Below are positions 1 through 5,478 of a DNA stretch of 6,609 nucleotides, in pieces (the stretch's first letter is position 1; each line of letters starts with the position of its first letter). Made by a program: the position numbers and the translations under genes. This DNA comes from Clostridia bacterium (GTDB lineage: Bacteria; Bacillota; Clostridia; DUPQ01), in assembly GCA_030592085.1 (NCBI GenBank), contig JAUUZV010000146.1, positions 1 through 6,609 on the forward strand. Direction: 5' to 3'. Under the pieces are notes generated by a model. The model did no database searches. It was given only the letters and a program-made list of their open reading frames with translations, and was not told where the DNA came from.

Positions 1-111
1 AAGAATATTACCAGCTAGTACAAATTGACCATCGCCTCTTTTTACTCCAAGTCTTTTACTTTCACTGTCTCTACCGTTCTTAGTAGATCCAACACCTTTC
101 TTATGAGCCAT
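1..111 (-). CDS. rpmA: Ribosomal protein bL27, N-terminal part (cut by window edge)
   Basis: The first 37 codons of large-subunit protein bL27 are present; the rest lies beyond base 1. The translation begins MAHKKGVGSTKNGRDS and continues with a KRLGVKRGDGQFVLAGNI-type stretch, which is the highly conserved bL27 N-terminus that reaches towards the peptidyl transferase centre. The ATG is preceded by a strong GGGAGGT site at 119-125 (7-base spacer). An in-frame TAA lies two codons upstream (115-117), so no longer N-terminus can be encoded. Many Bacillota make bL27 with an N-terminal extension ending in a QFFA-like motif that the protease Prp removes; here that extension is absent. The gene follows rplU by 17 bases and is almost certainly cotranscribed with it. 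Identity is secure; only the start half is visible. Confidence 0.96.
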   Translation of the reverse strand, partial: MAHKKGVGSTKNGRDSESKRLGVKRGDGQFVLAGNIL

Positions 112-118
112 TGATTAC

Positions 119-125
119 ACCTCCC
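119..125 (-). promoter_or_regulatory. Ribosome binding site of rpmA
   Basis: GGGAGGT on the minus strand, 7 bases before the rpmA ATG. It fills the 17-base gap after the rplU stop codon and fixes the short L27 start. Confidence 0.85.
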
Positions 126-128
126 TCT

Positions 129-473
129 CTATTTTTCTACTTTAGTAGCAGTTTTCTTTGCTACTACAGTAATTTTCTTAATTTCAACTTTAGTATAAGG
201 CTGTCTATGTCCTTGTGTTCTTTTGTAACCTTTTTTAGCTTTGAATTTAAACACAATTATTTTTTTGCCTTTACCATTGGTAACAACTGTTGCTTTGACT
301 TTAACATCCTTAAGATATGGTTTGCCAAATTTCAGTTTTTTGCCATCTGAATAAGCTAATACTTTGTCAAAGGTAATACTTTTACCTTCTTCTACATCAA
401 GTTTTTCAACAAATACTATATCACCTTCTGTGACTTTGTACTGTTTCCCACCTGTTTCTACGATTGCATACAT
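129..473 (-). CDS. rplU: Ribosomal protein bL21
   Basis: Encodes 114 residues of large-subunit protein bL21, a 23S rRNA-binding protein. The N-terminus MYAIVETGGKQYKV is the classic bL21 start. The signature region FKAKKGYKRTQGHRQPYTKV towards the C-terminus matches the conserved K-rich, GHRQ-T-V motif of the family. The C-terminus carries a short basic tail (KKTATKVEK), making the protein slightly longer than the usual 102-104 residues. The reading frame stays open for 20 more codons upstream (to 533), but that part lies in the structured RNA leader. The ATG at 473 has an AGGAGG site at 486-491 and begins exactly at the conserved protein start. It is the first gene of an rplU-rpmA operon. 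The prp (ysxB) gene usually found between them in Bacillota is missing. Confidence 0.97.
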   Translation of the reverse strand: MYAIVETGGKQYKVTEGDIVFVEKLDVEEGKSITFDKVLAYSDGKKLKFGKPYLKDVKVKATVVTNGKGKKIIVFKFKAKKGYKRTQGHRQPYTKVEIKKITVVAKKTATKVEK

Positions 474-485
474 TTTCTTTTGTTT

Positions 486-491
486 CCTCCT
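486..491 (-). promoter_or_regulatory. Ribosome binding site of rplU
   Basis: Perfect AGGAGG on the minus strand, 12 bases upstream of the ATG at 473. It favours the MYAIVETGG start over an upstream in-frame ATG at 533, which lies inside the leader RNA hairpin. Confidence 0.85.
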
Positions 492-492
492 C

Positions 493-562
493 AGTCCTGT
501 CTCGCCGAATGTAGGTAGCATGTTTAAATGCATTTAAAAGACCATATCCGTGCGGCTACCTG
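493..562 (-). promoter_or_regulatory. L21 leader-type structured RNA upstream of rplU
   Basis: The 5' untranslated region of rplU looks like the L21 leader RNA known from Bacillota, presumed to be an autoregulatory structure for ribosomal protein synthesis. Read on the minus strand, AGGTAGC (561-555) pairs with GCTACCT (519-513), a 7-bp stem enclosing an AT-rich interior. GCCG (556-553) can alternatively pair with CGGC (507-504) downstream. The two pairings share bases 555-556, so a pseudoknot or a switch between two folds is possible. The predicted transcription start (about 560-561) falls on the first base of this element, so the transcript begins with it. Assignment rests on position, structure and recalled resemblance; a covariance-model search was not run. 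Confidence 0.7.
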
Positions 563-566
563 AAAC

Positions 567-595
567 ATAATAACACAATGGCCTAATTATGTCAA
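567..595 (-). promoter_or_regulatory. Promoter of rplU-rpmA
   Basis: A near-ideal housekeeping sigma promoter on the minus strand: -35 TTGACA (595-590), a 17-bp spacer, and -10 TATTAT (572-567). Transcription should start at about 560-561. The close match to consensus fits a highly expressed ribosomal protein operon. Confidence 0.88.
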
Positions 596-624
596 AAAAT
601 TATGAGTAATATACTAAATTTTTT

Positions 625-655
625 TTAATGATTTTTTAATAATATATGTTACAAT
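625..655 (+). promoter_or_regulatory. Promoter of the beta-galactosidase gene (extended -10)
   Basis: TACAAT at 650-655 is a good -10 hexamer and is preceded by TG one base away (647-648), making an extended -10. No good -35 box is seen at the right distance; the region is a T-rich run. The start point would be about 661-663, giving an untranslated leader of only about 20 bases. No convincing CcpA (cre) site or lac-type operator palindrome was seen between the two divergent promoters. Confidence 0.55.
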
Positions 656-670
656 GAATTGTGTATATTT

Positions 671-676
671 TGGAGG
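671..676 (+). promoter_or_regulatory. Ribosome binding site of the beta-galactosidase gene
   Basis: TGGAGG, 5 bases before ATG 682. It decides the start: the in-frame GTG at 661 lies at the predicted transcription start and has no ribosome binding site of its own. Confidence 0.85.
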
Positions 677-681
677 TTATT

Positions 682-3600
682 ATGGATAAATATAGAGATA
701 TAAATATATTAGGTGTAAATAGGTTAGAACCCCATGGGATGTCTATTCCATTTGATTCAGTTGAAAAAGCATTAAGTGTTAAGAATAGTCAATCAAATTA
801 TTTTTCTTCACTAAATGGACAATGGGATTTTTTCTATGCTACTAATAAATATGAAATACCAAAAGAATATTATAAAATAGGATTTGATAGTTCTTCATGG
901 TCAAGTACACCTGTTCCTTCTTGTTGGCAAATGCAAGGATATGAATCTCCGAATTATCTTAATTCCTTATATCCATATCCATTAGATCCACCTCATATTC
1001 CTGATGAAAATCCAATTGGTATTTATAAAACAGAATTTACTGTACCAAAGCATTATACAAACAAACAAACAATTTTATATTTTGGAGGAGTTAACTCAGC
1101 TTTTACTGTATATATAAATGGACAAGAGATTGGTTATTCTCAATGTACCCATATGCCTTCAGAATTTGATATAACAGACTATATTGAAGTTGGTGATAAC
1201 TTAATAGCTGTAGAAGTATATAAATGGAATGTAACAAGTTATTTAGAAGATCAAGATTTTTTCCGTCATTCAGGTATTATTAGGGATGTATATATATATG
1301 CTAGAAATGATATTCATTTTAAAGATATTTATATTGATGCAACACTAACTGATGATTATTCTAACGGTTTATTAAATATTACTACAAATTTAGATTCTAG
1401 CGACTGTAAAGCAATATATACCTTATATAATCAAAAGGAAGAAATAATTTTAGAAAAAGAATTATCAATTAATAATGTAACTACTTTTACAATCCCAAAA
1501 GTTAATCAATGGACTGCTGAAACCCCTTCTCTATATACAAGTATTGTAACCTTATATAATTCAACTGGTGATATAGAAGATATTAGAAGCTTTCAGACTG
1601 GCTTTAAAAAAGTTGAAATAGTTAATGAATTATTTAAAGTCAATGGTAAAGCTATTAAAATAAAGGGAGTTAATCATCATGATACTCACCTTACCCTTGG
1701 ACATGCTGTTTCTATAGGTTCCATGGAAGATGATATTATTTCCATGAAACAACATAATATAAATGCTGTTCGAACTTCCCACTATCCACCAGATGAATAT
1801 TTTCTATCATTATGTGATCAATATGGTCTTTATGTAATTGATGAAGCTGATCTTGAAGCACATGGTTTCTATTATGATCAACATGACTATGATGTCTCAG
1901 ATAAATTAGAGTGGGAAAAACATTTTAAAGATCGTGCTAAACGAATGGTTTTACGTGATCGTAATCACCCTTCAATTATTATGTGGTCCCTTGGCAATGA
2001 AACTAGGTATGGTAAAAACCACTTAGCAATGATTGATGAAATTAAAAAATATGAAACTACCTTACCTATTCATTTTGAGCGAGCAGAAAAAGACTCACAC
2101 ATTGATGTTGTTAGTTCTATGTATACTGATGTTAATGAGCTTATTAAAGAAGCTAAAGATAAAAAAGTTTTAAAACCATATTTTCTATGTGAATATGCGC
2201 ATTCAATGGGAAATGCACCTGGAAATCTTAAAGAATATTGGGAAGCAATTTATAAATATCCTAAACTACTTGGTGGCTGTGTATGGGAATGGGTTGACCA
2301 TGCTGTAATAGCAGCTGATGAAGATGGCAAACCTTTTTATGCATATGGCGGTGACTTTAACGATACACCAAATGATGGTAACTTTTGTATGGATGGATTA
2401 AACTACCCAGACAGAACTCCACATACATCACTAAAACAACTTAAAAAGATATTAGAACCTGCTAAAATTGTATCTTATGATAAACTTTCTTTTACAATTA
2501 AGAATACAAATTCTTTTATTTCTCTTTCTTATTTAAATTGTCATTTAGAACTTGTAAAAGATGGAATATTAGTAGATGAAGCAGATATATCTAATCTATC
2601 AATTAAATCAGGTAGAACTAAAAAAATTACTCTACCCTTTATTATTGATGATAATGGAGAATATTGTGTAAATTTTTATTTTCTACTTAATAAAGCCACA
2701 ACATATGCAGGAGTTAATTTCTTAGTTTGTAAGTCACAGATTGTTTTTGAAAAATTATTACCTGTAAATGTAACTATTACAGACACTCACTTCCCAATTG
2801 AAGTTGAAGAAGATGGAAGGTATTTATTTCTTACAGGTGATTACTTTATGATGGCTTTTGATCAACTACATGGAACATTATCATCTTGGAAGTATAAAGG
2901 ACTACCATTAATCAGTGAAGGTTTTATGGGAAATTTCTTTAGAGCTGCTACAGATAATGATAAAGCTAGCCAAAAAGAAAAATGGATTGATGAAAGATTA
3001 AATGAACTGGTTCATAGGGTTATCAACCTTAAAGTGTCACAATTAAAAGAATATTTACAAATTAAGGTTACTCATATTTACAGTGGTAAATCAATTAAAC
3101 CTCTATATCAAGTTGATTTTACTTATAATATTTATAAATCAGGTGAATTAAAATTAACAAGTCACTTTATCCCACTAAAAGAAACTACATATATACCTAG
3201 AATTGGTTATAATTTTAAATGCCCTATTACCAATGCTACAATGACTTGGTATGGATTAGGACCAGATGAAAACTATGTGGATAAAAAAGAATATGCAATG
3301 TTAGGTATTTATGAAAATCATGTTACCTCTATGTTCGAACCATATGAATACCCACAAGAAACTGGAAATAAGATGGATATAAGATGGGCTGTAATTGAAA
3401 ACGAGCACGAAACTGGCTTATTAATAATTCCCACTAATCCAATTAATATGAGTGCCTATTATTATGATATTAATGATATTGATATAGCAACACATAGAAA
3501 AGAGTTAGTGGAAAATGAAGACTTATTAGTTAATATAGACTATGCACAAACAGGTATTGGAAATAATTCCTGTGGTGCAGAACCATTAGAAAAATATCGT

Positions 3601-3690
3601 TTGTATCCTATTGATATTTCTATGAGTGTTTTATTTGTACCATATAACGGTAGAAATCAGTCAAAAACAACTTTGAGAAAAATATATTAA
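682..3690 (+). CDS. lacZ: Glycoside hydrolase family 2 beta-galactosidase (LacZ type)
   Basis: Encodes 1002 residues, the normal length for a five-domain GH2 beta-galactosidase, which hydrolyses terminal beta-D-galactosides such as lactose with retention. Order: N-terminal jelly roll (about 45-210), Ig-like domain (215-313), TIM barrel (about 315-595), a second Ig-like domain (605-700) and the C-terminal beta-sandwich (about 705-1000). By motif comparison with E. coli LacZ, the acid/base is E440 (SLGNE) and the nucleophile E504 (LCEYAH). E392 and H394 correspond to the Mg2+ ligands E416 and H418. D192, H367 (SHYP), W535 and N94 also match active-site residues. The position of E. coli W999 is C964 (GNNSCG), as in many Bacillota relatives. 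There is no signal peptide, so the enzyme is cytoplasmic. It is divergent from rplU and convergent with a GNAT gene, with no permease or regulator adjacent. The natural substrate could be a galactoside other than lactose. Family assignment is secure. Confidence 0.96.
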   Translation: MDKYRDINILGVNRLEPHGMSIPFDSVEKALSVKNSQSNYFSSLNGQWDFFYATNKYEIPKEYYKIGFDSSSWSSTPVPSCWQMQGYESPNYLNSLYPYPLDPPHIPDENPIGIYKTEFTVPKHYTNKQTILYFGGVNSAFTVYINGQEIGYSQCTHMPSEFDITDYIEVGDNLIAVEVYKWNVTSYLEDQDFFRHSGIIRDVYIYARNDIHFKDIYIDATLTDDYSNGLLNITTNLDSSDCKAIYTLYNQKEEIILEKELSINNVTTFTIPKVNQWTAETPSLYTSIVTLYNSTGDIEDIRSFQTGFKKVEIVNELFKVNGKAIKIKGVNHHDTHLTLGHAVSIGSMEDDIISMKQHNINAVRTSHYPPDEYFLSLCDQYGLYVIDEADLEAHGFYYDQHDYDVSDKLEWEKHFKDRAKRMVLRDRNHPSIIMWSLGNETRYGKNHLAMIDEIKKYETTLPIHFERAEKDSHIDVVSSMYTDVNELIKEAKDKKVLKPYFLCEYAHSMGNAPGNLKEYWEAIYKYPKLLGGCVWEWVDHAVIAADEDGKPFYAYGGDFNDTPNDGNFCMDGLNYPDRTPHTSLKQLKKILEPAKIVSYDKLSFTIKNTNSFISLSYLNCHLELVKDGILVDEADISNLSIKSGRTKKITLPFIIDDNGEYCVNFYFLLNKATTYAGVNFLVCKSQIVFEKLLPVNVTITDTHFPIEVEEDGRYLFLTGDYFMMAFDQLHGTLSSWKYKGLPLISEGFMGNFFRAATDNDKASQKEKWIDERLNELVHRVINLKVSQLKEYLQIKVTHIYSGKSIKPLYQVDFTYNIYKSGELKLTSHFIPLKETTYIPRIGYNFKCPITNATMTWYGLGPDENYVDKKEYAMLGIYENHVTSMFEPYEYPQETGNKMDIRWAVIENEHETGLLIIPTNPINMSAYYYDINDIDIATHRKELVENEDLLVNIDYAQTGIGNNSCGAEPLEKYRLYPIDISMSVLFVPYNGRNQSKTTLRKIY

Positions 3691-4148
3691 TCAGTTAGTA
3701 TTTTTTCTAAAAAAACAAGCGTATAATCTTTATGCGTTTCTTCTTTATATAATTTATAACCAAATTTTTTATACATATTAATGCTTCTATAGCTTTTAGA
3801 ACCTGTTAGTAACCATAAACGTTTAATTGATTGATCTTGTAGTTCAACAACATCCATTAACATATGACCAATTCCATTACCTTGCCAGTCATCATCGACA
3901 GATAATCTTTTTATCTCAGCTTCTGCACCAGTTTTAATTAATCGTATGCTACCTACAATTTGTTCATCAATAACAGCAACTAATATTATATGGCTTTTTA
4001 GTACTTTTTTAACTTCATCAACTGTTTCAATCATTGGTGCCATGTCATAGTCATCATATTTTTTTGCTTGAAATAAATAAGCTTTCTTCTGAATTGTTAG
4101 TATTGAATCAATGTCCTCAATGGTGGCATCTCTAATGGTTATGTTCAT
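3687..4148 (-). CDS. GNAT family N-acetyltransferase
   Basis: A 153-residue single-domain protein of the Gcn5-related acetyltransferase fold, which transfers an acetyl group from acetyl-CoA to an amine. The acetyl-CoA pyrophosphate loop is visible as WQGNGIGHMLM (Q89-G90-N91-G92-I93-G94), preceded by the beta-4 strand EIKRLSV. Motif B appears as NMYKKFGY (124-131). The N-terminal IRDATIEDIDSI pattern is typical of the family. Length is normal. The substrate cannot be read from sequence. It is the second gene of a minus-strand operon: its ATG lies one base after the stop of the M55 peptidase gene, and its GGAGA ribosome site (4158-4162) is inside that gene, so the two are probably translationally coupled. 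Its stop codon overlaps the lacZ stop on the other strand. Confidence 0.9.
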   Translation of the reverse strand: MNITIRDATIEDIDSILTIQKKAYLFQAKKYDDYDMAPMIETVDEVKKVLKSHIILVAVIDEQIVGSIRLIKTGAEAEIKRLSVDDDWQGNGIGHMLMDVVELQDQSIKRLWLLTGSKSYRSINMYKKFGYKLYKEETHKDYTLVFLEKILTD

Positions 4149-4149
4149 A

Positions 4150-4944
4150 TTAATATATCTCCATGATTTTATTTATGTTATATGTAATTGTATAAGGATC
4201 TAGTAAATTAATTTCTTTTGTTTTGCTATTATTAGCTGCTTGTGCATCTTCTAATCGTAAAAATCGAATTTCAACTTGTATTGGTTTTTTAATCTTATAT
4301 TTTTTCATATCACCTATGTGCATATAAGCATCTTTAACATTTTTATAAATTTCATCTAATACAGTGCTAGGATGTTTTAGTAATCCAGCATTTCTACCAA
4401 TTGAATATTTTGTTATAACACTTTTTATCCAAGGTAATTCTTTTATAGCTTGTAATACCCCTTGGTCATCACTTGATACAAATATTACTGGTGCTTTTAA
4501 ATTAGCTGCTGCTAATAGAGCATCAATTTCTATTTCCCCAACTGTTTTATTATTTAATTTAATATATTGATATTTAGTAGAATTGCAAGTATGTGCTAAA
4601 ATAGCATGACTAGTATCAGCTTTTGCATGATAACCAATTAGTAGCACACCATCAATTAATTTATCTTCAAGTCCACTAAAACGATGTTTTAGACCTACAC
4701 CTGCTAATATATTCACTCTCTTATCAAGAGTCATGTAATCTAAATTAAGACTACCACCATGATTGTCCCACACATATACTTTTTTTGCTCCACAATCATA
4801 GAGAGCTTTCGTAGCTTGATTCACTTCACGAACTGCTTGTTCGCATGCAAATTTGTATTGAACATTGTCTTTTGTTAGTCCTTCATTAGGTGTACCAACT
4901 ACACAACTAATTCCTTCTAAATCTACTGCGATAACAAAATTCAC
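4150..4944 (-). CDS. M55 family D-aminopeptidase, DppA-like
   Basis: Encodes 264 residues, close to the length of the Bacillus subtilis D-aminopeptidase DppA (peptidase family M55), a cytoplasmic zinc enzyme forming a decameric ring that releases N-terminal D-amino acids such as D-Ala. The zinc-binding motifs are all present: D8 and E10 (AVDLEG), H62 (DNHGG), H106 (GYHA) and E137 (VGE). H118 (LAHT) matches the presumed catalytic histidine. There is no signal peptide. The start codon is GTG at 4944 with GGAGG five bases upstream. It is the first gene of an operon with the GNAT gene and is not next to dipeptide transporter genes, unlike B. subtilis dppA. A role in recycling D-amino-acid peptides from cell-wall material is inference. 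The family is clear; the exact substrate is not. Confidence 0.93.
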   Translation of the reverse strand: MNFVIAVDLEGISCVVGTPNEGLTKDNVQYKFACEQAVREVNQATKALYDCGAKKVYVWDNHGGSLNLDYMTLDKRVNILAGVGLKHRFSGLEDKLIDGVLLIGYHAKADTSHAILAHTCNSTKYQYIKLNNKTVGEIEIDALLAAANLKAPVIFVSSDDQGVLQAIKELPWIKSVITKYSIGRNAGLLKHPSTVLDEIYKNVKDAYMHIGDMKKYKIKKPIQVEIRFLRLEDAQAANNSKTKEINLLDPYTITYNINKIMEIY

Positions 4945-4949
4945 AATTG

Positions 4950-4954
4950 CCTCC
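4950..4954 (-). promoter_or_regulatory. Ribosome binding site of the M55 peptidase gene
   Basis: GGAGG on the minus strand, 5 bases before a GTG codon (4944-4942). It supports GTG initiation; the conserved MNFVIAVDLEG start of the family begins exactly there. Confidence 0.85.
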
Positions 4955-4971
4955 TACTACTATTATTGTTA

Positions 4972-5000
4972 ATTATAACACTCATATCAATTATTACCAA
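4972..5000 (-). promoter_or_regulatory. Promoter of the M55 peptidase-GNAT operon
   Basis: Minus-strand -35 TTGGTA (5000-4995), a 17-bp spacer, and a perfect -10 TATAAT (4977-4972) with an upstream TG (extended -10). Transcription should start near 4965, leaving a leader of about 20 bases with no room for a structured RNA. Confidence 0.75.
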
Positions 5001-5096
5001 CAACTTCGTAAGTATGTAATGATAGTTCACAAATTTAAAATTTAAAATACTTTGTCTATATCTTATTCTATTATTCCTATTACAATTATTATTATA

Positions 5097-5197
5097 TTAG
5101 TAAAATTTGTTTTTTAGTAATATATGGTATATAATCTATATCAGTTTTAGTAAAATTTATTAAACATGATACTAAAAATAATATATTTTATTACTAA
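5097..5197. repeat. Cluster of TTAGTAA-type short repeats
   Basis: TTAGTAAAATTT occurs at 5097-5108 and again at 5147-5158, exactly 50 bp apart. TTAGTAA also occurs at 5114-5120, and inverted copies lie at 5170-5177 (TACTAAAA) and 5191-5197 (TTACTAA). The copies bracket a promoter-like -10 box at 5130-5135. This could be a regulator-binding cluster, or chance similarity in very AT-rich DNA. Confidence 0.3.
5107..5135 (+). promoter_or_regulatory. Candidate rightward promoter for the riboswitch transcript (distal)
   Basis: TTGTTT (5107-5112), a 17-bp spacer, and a perfect TATAAT (5130-5135) on the plus strand. A start near 5142 would give an RNA leader of more than 200 bases before the riboswitch. 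The -35 matches only the TTG of the consensus. A weaker proximal candidate lies at 5320-5347. Confidence 0.4.
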
Positions 5198-5199
5198 TT

Positions 5200-5357
5200 A
5201 TAACGGGGACACTTTATAACTTAATATTTTTATTTAATTTACTGTACAAAAGATAAACATATTGTTTTATTGTACAAAAAATTCTTATGTAAGAAAAATA
5301 ACGACTGTTTTTATTAAAATTAGTAGATTCAGACGATTACATATATTAATACAAAAG
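5200..5357. other. AT-rich intergenic stretch upstream of the riboswitch
   Basis: No coding sequence was found between the M55 operon promoter and the riboswitch. The stretch holds an isolated GC-rich block CGGGGACAC (5204-5212) flanked by TTATAAC direct repeats (5198-5204 and 5214-5220). It also holds two TGTACAAAA repeats (5243-5251 and 5271-5279) and a palindrome TTCTTA-TG-TAAGAA (5282-5295). The palindrome and repeats could be operators; none can be assigned to a known regulator. Confidence 0.4.
5320..5347 (+). promoter_or_regulatory. Candidate proximal promoter just before the riboswitch
   Basis: TTAGTA (5320-5325), a 16-bp spacer, and TATATT (5342-5347). A start near 5354 would place the aptamer at the very 5' end of the RNA, the usual arrangement. 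The -35 is poor, so this is weaker than the sequence context makes it look. Confidence 0.3.
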
Positions 5358-5433
5358 ATGCTGTCAAAGGCAAACCTATCGTAAGGTAGGGACGCAAAGC
5401 CATGAGTCCTCCAAGGATAGTCAGGTTACCAAA
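5358..5433 (+). promoter_or_regulatory. c-di-GMP-I (GEMM-I) riboswitch
   Basis: The hallmarks of the class I cyclic di-GMP aptamer are present in order. AAAGGCAAACC opens the core. A 6-bp stem CCTATC/GGTAGG (5375-5380 with 5385-5390) is capped by a GTAA (GNRA) tetraloop. The conserved GGGACGCAAAGCC follows at 5389-5401. Next is the P3 arm, TGA (5403-5405) with TCA (5421-5423) and TCCT (5407-5410) with AGGA (5414-5417), interrupted by an asymmetric internal loop where the tetraloop receptor belongs. GGTTACC closes at 5424-5430. The element controls the secreted-protein gene starting 46 bases downstream. No intrinsic terminator with a U-tract lies between them. Instead, the P3 sequence 5407-5421 can pair with 5458-5472, which covers the ribosome binding site, pointing to translational control, probably ON with ligand. 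Confidence 0.93.
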
Positions 5434-5464
5434 ACAAAAGGGATATATTAATATAAAATTATTT

Positions 5465-5472
5465 TTGGAGGA
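5465..5472 (+). promoter_or_regulatory. Ribosome binding site, complementary to the riboswitch P3 arm
   Basis: TTGGAGGA, 6 bases before ATG 5479. It is the exact reverse complement of TCCTCCAA at 5407-5414 inside the aptamer. The pairing extends with G-U and A-U pairs to 15 contiguous base pairs (5407-5421 with 5458-5472). This is the likely expression platform of the riboswitch. Confidence 0.75.
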
Positions 5473-5478
5473 AAAAAA

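Noticed and set aside
111..350. Plus-strand open frame of 79 codons
   Set aside because: It lies antisense to rplU and its translation is a Phe/Ser/Asn-rich artefact of a Lys-rich gene. It has no ribosome binding site and matches no known protein.
474..533. Twenty-residue N-terminal extension of L21
   Set aside because: It is open in frame but lies in the structured leader. The conserved protein start and AGGAGG site place initiation at 473.
596..660. CcpA (cre) or lac-type operator between the divergent promoters
   Set aside because: No match to the cre consensus and no GC-containing palindrome was found; the region is only T- and A-rich runs.
661..681. GTG start for the beta-galactosidase, seven codons upstream
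   Set aside because: It coincides with the predicted transcription start and lacks a ribosome site. TGGAGG at 671-676 serves the ATG at 682.
4364..4570. Plus-strand open frame of 68 codons
   Set aside because: It is antisense inside the M55 peptidase gene, without a ribosome site or coding character.
5431..5478. Intrinsic terminator as the riboswitch expression platform
   Set aside because: No GC stem followed by a U-run lies between aptamer and ATG. The only palindrome (5444-5455) is pure A/T, and the T5 run at 5462-5466 has no stem before it apart from the anti-ribosome-site pairing.
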